A stretch of 64,000 nucleotides of DNA from Selaginella tamariscina (Eukaryota; Streptophyta; Lycopodiopsida; Selaginellales; Selaginellaceae): positions 1-64,000 of the forward strand of contig PUQB01000693.1 of assembly GCA_003024785.1 (NCBI GenBank), in the 5' to 3' direction. The notes under the pieces are model-generated. The model was given only the letters and a program-made list of their open reading frames with translations, did not search any database and was not told the origin of the DNA. Made by a program: the position numbers and the translations under genes. Positions 56,921 to 64,000 of this stretch are shown here, piece by piece (the first letter of the stretch is position 1; each line of letters begins with the position of its first letter).

Positions 56921-57739
56921 TACATATATATGAGAGATGTGCCTGCATGTTTCATCATATGCCTTCAGATATATGTTGTAGTGGAGACAATAGTTTAAAT
57001 TATCACTAATAAAATATAGCCTTGCTGAAATTCCATTAAGTATTAATCACCTACTAGCCATGAATAATTTAAACTAATATATGCTTAATTTAACTTAGGA
57101 TTAATAAATCAATATCACCATCAAATTATTTTTTTCTTTTAATGTTCAAATAGTTTACAGTATTTTATTGAAAAAGAACTAGAAATTAAATCATTTCTCA
57201 TTTTAAAGTCCATTAATTTCATACTGTCTTACTTAATAACATAATAAAATATAATTTATCATAATTCCGTACAAAGTGTGGGTCAACTAATGACTGACCA
57301 GCTCAGGAATGATCAAACGCTCACACATGCACACATATCTTAAGAAGTAAACTCGTTAAGCAAAATAAGCACACAACAACTAAACTAAAGGTTCTTTCAT
57401 TCTACAAAAGTGAACTAAATGGTTAGTAAACACACACACACACACCTTGTAGTCAAACCATATTGTTGACTAGGTGTTGACAAATGTTGTACACCTAGCA
57501 TTTTTCACGAGTTGGCAGCATGTAAATGTAAATGTTATTTAAAGTAACTATACTAATATATACATCATAAATCCATACTTGCAATGAGCGAGGACAAAGT
57601 AGGCTTCACATAGATTCTCCACTACTCCCCAAAATTATCCTCATTGCTCTCTTTATCAAACAGAGCATTGTGCCTTGCATCCTAATAACCATTAACAATG
57701 CAACATTCCGCATGCTCCTACACCTGGAATGACATCCAG

Positions 57740-58270
57740 ATGTGCTATGGTTCTTCATACCTTTCTTCATCGTTTGTGGCTTGGGACCGCCTCTGATGCT
57801 GATTGTGCTGGGTTTATTGCTTCTTGAAGGTTCGACCATGTGGTGTTTGCGTCGTTTCCTTGGATAGGCAAGGCAGGGGCCGACTGTGGCAGTCGAGGAA
57901 CCTCTTTGCCCTCCATTAACCTCTCTCAGCTCACCTGATGCATCCTTCTGGCTAGCCAAACTCATTGATCTCCAGTTATTTAAACGAGTGAATCCCGAGA
58001 GCTGGGTTTACCGCTTCTCAGAGGTTTGGTCATGTGGTGTTTGCGTTGTTTCCTTGGATAGGCAAGGTAGGGGCTGACTGTGGCAACTAGGGTACCTCTC
58101 TGCCCTCCATTAACCTCCTTGGCCCACCCGATGCATCCCTCCTGGCTAGTTGGTACTCGTTGATCTCTAGTTATTCAAATGAGTTAATCCTGGCTCTTTA
58201 GTCTCTCCTTCAGGCTGCAACTCTACTTGCTACAGTGAATTTCATCGATGTGTAATTAATATCCCTCCAT
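57740..58270 (-). other. sequence downstream of the A-type LTR in X2, with a tandem duplication
   Basis: Two copies of a block of about 190 bases (about 57810-58003 and 58003-58200) share CATGTGGTGTTTGCG, TTTCCTTGGATAGGCAAGG, CCCTCCATTAACCTC and GTTGATCTC-like words. The sequence lies on the internal side of the A-type LTR and may be an A leader. A minus open frame at 57606-57965 has no recognisable domain. Confidence 0.45.
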
Positions 58271-58279
58271 GGTCACCAC

Positions 58280-58967
58280 AAATGGTGGTCAAGGACTCTG
58301 CAAACCATATATGGGGTGACTTAAAAAGCCTTGGTGGTTGCCAGGACACTGTTACCAGCATTCAGTCCCAAGGGTCCACACCGTTGAGCCAACCGTTTCT
58401 TCGAGAGTACTGGAAGGTGCTATGATGGCCTCTACCCGGATGCCGTGAGGGCCTGTGTACAGGTGGGTAGGAGTTCCCTATGTGCAGTGCTGTGCCCCCT
58501 TGTTAGTATAGCATCGGGCTGGGAGCGGAGCAAGAGGGGAGTAATGGGAGAGGTGGAGAACCAAAGGAATCTAGAGATATACATATATTGCCTGTCCAGA
58601 TACAATGTGGCTCCAAAGAAGGTGGAGCAAGATACAAAGAAGAAGACGGACTAGAAGGACACCGACCCTACTAGCCTTCCTACTTATATAGTGGGTGGGC
58701 CAGTGCTAGACCCTAGGTCCAAGTGGCACTCCCTACTGGTCTACTGCCTTGTGACAGAGTCCTGCCTATAGCATTTATGCGCCTCCATCACGTATGCTGT
58801 CTGAGTACCTTGGTAGTTCATTTGGACGATCAGATCCTATCTGTATCAAGCGTCGCCTAACAGCTGTCATCATTGGTTAGTACTTGTTGTACCTTCCCCG
58901 CTTGGCTGCTCCGTCCCGTCACTCATTTGCACCAGCTAGCAATTTCATGGTGGTCAAACCACCGTCA
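58280..58967 (-). repeat. A-type LTR inside X2
   Basis: Minus-strand copy of the LTR at 10166-10845, starting TGACGGTGGTTTGACC, with TATATAAG at 58683-58690. Diverged by clearly more than ten percent by eye. No partner LTR on this side, so it is a lone or truncated copy. Confidence 0.6.
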
Positions 58968-59020
58968 ACTAGAGGGTAACCACAAAACATAATTTAGGAA
59001 ATATTCTCTCACATTCAAGA

Positions 59021-59310
59021 TGTGTCCATACATATCATACACATACATGTACAGATGTCAGAGATACAAAACGTATCCATATACACATATACATTCATCA
59101 TACATTACCCAATATATAATAAAGCACTACTAAAAACACGGCCTACATATACACATTGTCTACCCAATGCAACAAAAATACCTTCTTTTCTTGCCGCTTT
59201 CACACTACATACACAGAGATACAAAACATATACATATACACATGTACATTCATGCATATGCTAACCACAATATATATAAAACACTATTATAAACATGGTA
59301 TATACAACCC
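59021..59310 (-). repeat. X2 minisatellite, about two units
   Basis: Reverse complement of the 156-170 base units of X1 (blocks TATACACATATACATTCATC and GCCGCTTTCACACTACATAC). It has fewer units than X1. Confidence 0.8.
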
Positions 59311-59760
59311 AACACAATTATAACAACATACCTTCTTTCTTTTGTGGTAACTTTCTGAGTAGCTCTTTGCACTTTGACCTCTCCTTATACTTCTTGAACT
59401 TTATTTTGTGCTACATAGCTTCAATCTTTAACCTTTTTGAAATTCTCCTTTCATCTGCTTTGATTTTTCTTCTCACTTTCCTCTCCATTCTTCTTCTTTC
59501 TTGTTAATATCTTCTCGCTTCCTCTTCCCACCATCAATGACACGGGTACCTAGAGCAAATGCAACAAAGGATATTGATGAGAGATTAGCCATAGCTTCCC
59601 AGTCGTGGTGGGTGAAAAAACCAGCCACGTTGTGCAACATTGCATAGCTTTATGTGCTTTAACCTCTCTCTTGTACTTCTTGAACTTAATTAAGGGCTTA
59701 ATCTTCAACCTTTTTGAAGCCCTCATTTCATCCGCTTTGATTTTCCTACATTGTAACTAA

Positions 59761-60323
59761 AATGGGCATGATACATGAAAATGGAGTATAAAATAAATTA
59801 CTAATTAATACTTAAGTTTTAATTATCAATTAATTATTAATAAATATATAGCTAAGCCTTAATTATTAATTAATTAATAAATTAATTCTTCATTAACCTT
59901 ACTTAGTAAAGACTATTCCTAAAATATCTTAGAATATTCGTATATTCTTCATTATAAAAATATTTTACAATAATTAAAAAATACTATCAAACATAATTAC
60001 AAATGAAATCATTTCCTATCAACATGTTAATCTATTTGTAATTACTTTTTCCTTAACTATATAAAGAAATCTCCTCATTTTGTCTAAGTCATCACTTTCA
60101 AGATTAATCGAATCATTTTGGTTAATATATTTATGTTATGTCATCACCTAACACTCTCATGAATGCAATTAGGATTGCCATCCTTGTTAATATGTAATTT
60201 GTGAGTGCATGGAGGCTTATCTAAAAAATGAAGTTATTTAATAACAATATTGTAGAGCACCCGGTTCTCTTTAATTTATAAAATTCAAATCACAAAGAAA
60301 AGCGTTAGGGTGTTTTATATGGT
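59761..60323. other. AT-rich sequence between X2 and E7
   Basis: Very AT-rich with TTAATTATTAATTAATTAAT-type stretches and no gene. Its last bases matter: the minus strand just left of E7 continues the FCP1-like reading and meets a stop at 60305-60307. The final five bases (ATGGT, 60319-60323) are the E7 target duplication. Confidence 0.6.
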
Positions 60324-60531
60324 TGTTACGACCCATATAACGAATCAAAGAATATTCCCTAGAAAGGTATAAGCTAGAATATTCTTAAAGATCTATACCT
60401 AGATCTAAGAGAATTAAGAGCAGGCTAATATTGGAAGCCTTTTTGGAGAGTAGCGTGTGGAGACTAGAGACAGCTCGGGAAGGTCGGGTGGTTTTGTAAG
60501 GGTCTCTAGTTGTACGTAGTGGTTCCTAACA
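60324..60531 (+). repeat. 5' LTR of E7
   Basis: 208 bases, TGTTACGACCCA...TTCCTAACA. Confidence 0.9.
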
Positions 60532-60924
60532 ATTGGTATTGGAGGAAGGTTCGAGATGAGTGCCTAGTAGGAAGGGATAATACACATGTGTGGAGACGTT
60601 GAACAATGAAAGGCAAATTGTCCAAGGAGAAGCAAGCCCAAGGGCAAAAGTTCAATGGCAGCAAGGACAAGTAGATGCCTAAGAAGCTTTAAGAGATGGA
60701 GCGTGGAGAGGAGCACAAGAAGACTTCTCTAAACCACAAGGTAAATTTCTATTTGTTCTTGCTCAATAGATAAACTACATGGCACAGGAGGAGCCACACT
60801 CACATGCTATTGTGGTGGAGGGACGACTTGGTGAGCGTCTAGTGTGAGTCCTTGTGGATAGCATGAGTAGCGATAACTTTGTGTCAACAAAGTTAGTGGA
60901 GGAATGCAACTTGCCCACAAAGAA

Positions 60925-61665
60925 AGTGCCTCAATATGAATTTGAGGGCTCAGCTATCACACAGAGCTACAATGCTTGTGTGGAGTTACAGCTAGAGGTT
61001 GGCAAAACCCAGCTGGTGGAGCTGCACGAAGACAGTGCCTCAATACGAGATTAAGGGCTCAGCTATCACATAGAGATACAATGCTTGTGTGGAGGAGTTA
61101 CAGCTGGAGGTTGGCAAAACCCCGCTGGTGGAGTTGCACGAAGACTTCAATACAAGATTGAGGGATCAGCTATCACACAAAGCTATAATGCTTGTGTGGA
61201 GGAGTTACAATTGTAGGTTAGCAAAACCTAGCTGGTGGGACTGTGCCTCAATACGAGATTGAGGGCTCAGATGTCACACAAAGCAAAAGTGCTTGTGTGG
61301 AGGAGTTACAATTGGAGGTTGGCAAAACCAGATGGTGGAGATGCACAAAGACTATACGAGATTGAGGGCTCAACTATCACACAGAGCTATAGTGCTTTTG
61401 TGGAGGAGTTACAACTATAGGTTGGCAAAACCTAGCTGGTGGGACTGTGCCTCAATACGAGATTGAGGGCTTAGATGTCACACAAAGCAAAAGTGCTTGT
61501 GTGGAGGAGTTACAGTTGGAGGTTGGCAAAACCCAGATGGTGGAGATGCGCAAAGACTGTGCCTCAATACAAGATTAAGGGCTCAATTGTCACACGGAGC
61601 TAAATTGCTTATGTGGAGGAGTTACAGCTGGAGGTTGGTAAAACCCAACTGGTGAAAACTTTCTT
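60925..61665 (+). repeat. 108-base protease-region repeat in E7, 7 units
   Basis: Markers at about 60928, 61038, 61145, 61246, 61352, 61451 and 61562. Units are more diverged from each other than in E3-E5, consistent with greater age. Confidence 0.85.
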
Positions 61666-63310
61666 TCTTGTGGAGCTAGTGCGTGTGGACCTCATCATTG
61701 GGATGAGTTGAGTGGAGCAATAGCCAATTCCTAGCAATGTACGAGAGTTACGGAGTTTCTTGGGCATGGCTGGTTATTACCGGTAGTATGTTAAGGATTA
61801 TGCCAAAAAAGCTTCTCCATTTACTAGGTTGCTAAGGAAAGACGTTCCCTTTGCATGGAGTGCTTTAAAGGAGAGCAGTTTCCAAGCTTTGAAACAAGCT
61901 TTGTATGTGCACCAGTTTTATATATTGCAGATCCCTCTAAGCCTTATGAGGTATCATGTGATGCAAGTGGAGTGGCCATTGGAGATGTACTTATGCAAGA
62001 GGAAGGCCTATTGCTATGAGAGTCATACTTTGAATCCTGCAGAGCAACAACTCAACATATGAGCAAGAACTACTAGCTATTGTTAATGCATTATGAGTTT
62101 GGAGGCACTATCTTTATGGTGCAAGTTTCAAAGTGTTTACAGATCACAAGACTTTGGTGTATCTGTTCAAACAGAAAGAGTTAAACTCTTGCAAGCTCGT
62201 TGGATGGTTAAGCTCGTGGAGTTTGACAAATTTCTTATTGAGCATTGTGTGGGAAAGGCTAACGTGGTGATAGATGCTTTGTCACGCATTAGGAGAGCCA
62301 CAGTGGTTGGAGAATTCCAAACACGCTTATGTAATGCATTAACAAAGACAGTTAATGAGTTTAGCCAGGTAGTTCAACATGTTTAAGCACAAGACGCTGA
62401 GGTGTAAGAGCTTAGAGGACAACTAGAGCCACCATTCTCATTTTAAGATGGAGTTTTGTACTACAATGGCCGTGTGTATCTTCCTCGTGTGAACCATTTG
62501 ATCAACCAGGTGCTATATTTCCATCATGATCACCTGGAGGCTAGTCATTTTAGGGGGAGAAAAATGTATGAGTTGATCAAGAGGAGGTTCTACTAGACGA
62601 ATACGGAAGTTGATATCATAGAGTATTGCAAGACTTGTGACAAGTGTCAGCAAGTAAAGGTGCCTAGGAGAAACCAGGTGGACTATTTGTACCATTGCCT
62701 ATTCTAGATAGGTGATGGGGCAGTATCTCTATGGACTTTGTCATCCATTTGCCAAGGACACAGTGGCATTGGCATGAGTCTATACTATGCTATGTTTGGA
62801 CGACATCCCAAGACAGCTTTTGAGCTGGGTTTAGCAAGTAAGAAAGCTCAAGGCAACATGGATGAAGCTAAAGATTTGAGTGTTGAGCTTGGAAACATTC
62901 AAAGTTTGTGCAAAAAGAACTGACAAGTAGCTCAAAGCCGAGCTATTAAGTTTGTTAATGAGCACAAAAGCTTCCGAGAGTTCCAGGTGGGAGATTATGT
63001 ATATCTCCGAGTGGTATTTGCCACACATGTAAGGCGGAACACTATTACAGAAGGGACACAATAATAAGTTGTCTCCCAGGTACTTAGGTCCTAATGAGAT
63101 TCTGGAGCATATCGATAAGATGGCATATCAACTATGGCTGCCAGAAGGAGTGAGGGTGCACCCAGTGTTTCATGTTAGCCAGTTAAAGAGAGTACTCACA
63201 AGGAATGAATCCCGGGTAGTTTCTTTGTGGATGTACAAGGCTAATGATACAGGACTAATTGAGTAAGTTAACTACCCTTGAGGACAAGGACTTGCTAACG
63301 GGGGGAGGAT

Positions 63311-63519
63311 TGTTACGACCATATAACGAATCAAAGAATATTCCCCAAAAAGGTATAAGCCAGAATATTCTTAAAGATCTATACCTAGATCTAAGAGAAT
63401 TAAGGGCAGGCTAATATTGGAAGCCTTTTTGGAGAGCAGTGTGTGGAGACTAGAGACAGCTCGGGGGAGGTCGGGTGGTTTTGTGAGGGTCTCTAGTTTG
63501 TACATAGTGGTTCCTAACA
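63311..63519 (+). repeat. 3' LTR of E7
   Basis: 209 bases after a GGGGGAGGA tract, followed by ATGGT. Confidence 0.9.
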
Positions 63520-64000
63520 ATGGTGGATATTGCTTACAAAAGTTTTCAAGATTCTTTTTTCTGAGGCAAGTATCCAAGTAGTTCACTAGCTCATCCATGG
63601 TATTAATATTAGAATATGGGTCGAAAGTGATTAGATGGATACAAGCAATGTTTTGGTTGAGCATAGTCTTTTGAGGAGAGTCCTTTACCACTAAGATATG
63701 TGCGTTCTTATCCTTAACTGATTAATCTCCCAATGAAGTCTAAATTAATCTTTCATTTACCATGATAATGAATGAAATCTCCCTGTTTGATTTCTTTTTC
63801 TTGTTCCTCAGGCCTTTGTCGATGAAGCAAAACACCATTGACATCCAACAACACAATATGGCCATGAGTAACAAGGGGCAACGTTGCCTCTTGAATGCTT
63901 TGCAACTCACTTGTTTAGTCCCTTCACATTTATCTTTTGATGTTATATTGTTGTTAATCCCTTTATCATTTACTTGTACATCATCCTTACAAGATTCAGA
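63520..64000 (-). pseudogene. FCP1-like (HAD-family) phosphatase gene piece
   Basis: Two minus-strand stretches look like parts of an FCP1/NIF-type phosphatase, enzymes that remove phosphate from Ser of proteins such as the RNA polymerase II tail. About 63765-63905 reads HIVLLDVNGVLLHR, resembling the catalytic DxDG(T/V)L motif with Asn in place of the usual second Asp, a variant I believe occurs in some plant members. About 63525-63715 reads HILVVKDSPQKTMLN (compare the conserved DDSP block), then FDPYSN and a Leu-rich C-terminal helix ending FCKQYPP. The middle of the domain is absent between them, so this is a fragment, a shortened pseudogene or exons of a gene running off the edge. On the minus strand the reading passes E7's target site and stops four codons later (60305-60307), so E7 sits at the very end of this frame. 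Family assignment is moderate. Confidence 0.45.

Larger units (their letters stand above)
56210..59760 (-). repeat. unclassified repeat X, copy X2 (minus), with an A-type LTR inside
   Basis: Reverse-complement partner of X1. It holds the X terminal module 56215-56420, unique AT-rich sequence 56420-56920, blocks matching 38998-39087 (56925-57010), 19625-20118 (57030-57500) and 15380-15715 (57510-57735), and the minisatellite (59021-59310). Between 57740 and 58985 it differs from X1 and holds an A-type LTR. The minus-strand stretch near 59510-59640 reads MANLSSISFVAFALGTRVID and a Lys-rich tail; this may be coding but I do not recognise it. X2 lacks the E2, B2 and hAT insertions, so those came after the copies separated. 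Confidence 0.55.
60324..63519 (+). mobile_element. E7, family-E gypsy element beside or in a host gene (fossil)
   Basis: LTRs 60324-60531 and 63311-63519; exact target duplication ATGGT (60319-60323 and 63520-63524); primer site 60534-60545. Parts: protease with repeat 60850-61665 (seven units), RNase H 61760-62300, integrase finger and tail 62480-63230. RT is not recognised, and gag and integrase core are absent as in most E copies. By hand count the LTRs differ by about nine substitutions, more than E3-E5, so this is an older insertion. Broken many times. Confidence 0.9.

Noticed and set aside
11350-59760. X1 and X2 as inverted ends of one giant transposon
   Set aside because: The two copies are internal-sequence matches several kb long with different insertions and different extents at their ends, which fits two copies in opposite orientation better than terminal inverted repeats.
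1-64000. Polinton, endogenous pararetrovirus or envelope-bearing element
   Set aside because: No capsid of double-jelly-roll type, DNA polymerase B, packaging ATPase, movement protein or envelope motif was seen; all RT and integrase fits ordinary gypsy-type elements.

Overview
The window is a repeat-dense piece of a plant nuclear genome. Evidence for a land plant: Ty3/gypsy-type LTR elements, two of them chromoviruses with a terminal chromodomain; primer sites complementary to initiator methionine tRNA; a hAT transposon with plant-type BED-DUF659-dimerisation order; and AT-rich non-coding filler. I cannot name the species or lineage. No rRNA, tRNA, CRISPR or bacterial-type operon was seen. 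The only host-gene candidate is a minus-strand piece at the right edge with FCP1-like phosphatase motifs.

Names used here: A (LTR element of unknown class), B1/B2/B3 (chromovirus, its gene-free relative, and a lone LTR), C (second chromovirus), D (LTR element), E1-E7 (seven copies of one short gypsy-type family), F (a gypsy-type element with gag), X1/X2 (two copies of an unclassified repeat in opposite orientation) and a hAT transposon. All LTR elements are fossils and broken; several keep clean target-site duplications.

Layout. 1-10845: element A, interrupted by B1 (3395-9734). 10846-11349: 3' fragment E1. 11350-39087: X1, holding the hAT (12063-14485), E2 (15738-19624) and B2 (20119-38997, minus strand). 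The right-hand LTR of B2 contains E3 (26125-37715), which contains E4 (28127-35869), which contains E5 (30358-34091). The order X > B2 > E3 > E4 > E5 is supported at each step by a 5-base target duplication (TTTTA, ATACC, GGAGT, GTTAC). 39088-56209: element D, holding C (39444-45757, minus) in its gag region and E6 (46370-about 55800), which holds F (47918-52767) and lone LTR B3 (52811-54507). 56210-59760: X2, minus strand, holding an A-type LTR. 59761-60323: AT-rich filler. 60324-63519: E7, inserted beside or into the FCP1-like gene piece (63520-64000, minus).

There is no working pathway here. The biology is an insertion history: one small gypsy family (E), which lacks a recognisable gag and carries a variable 108-base repeat in its protease region, has repeatedly inserted into other elements and into itself. 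Most boundaries were read by eye from direct repeats, TG...CA ends and target duplications. LTR ends without a target duplication (A, left end of D, B1 5' LTR) are approximate.
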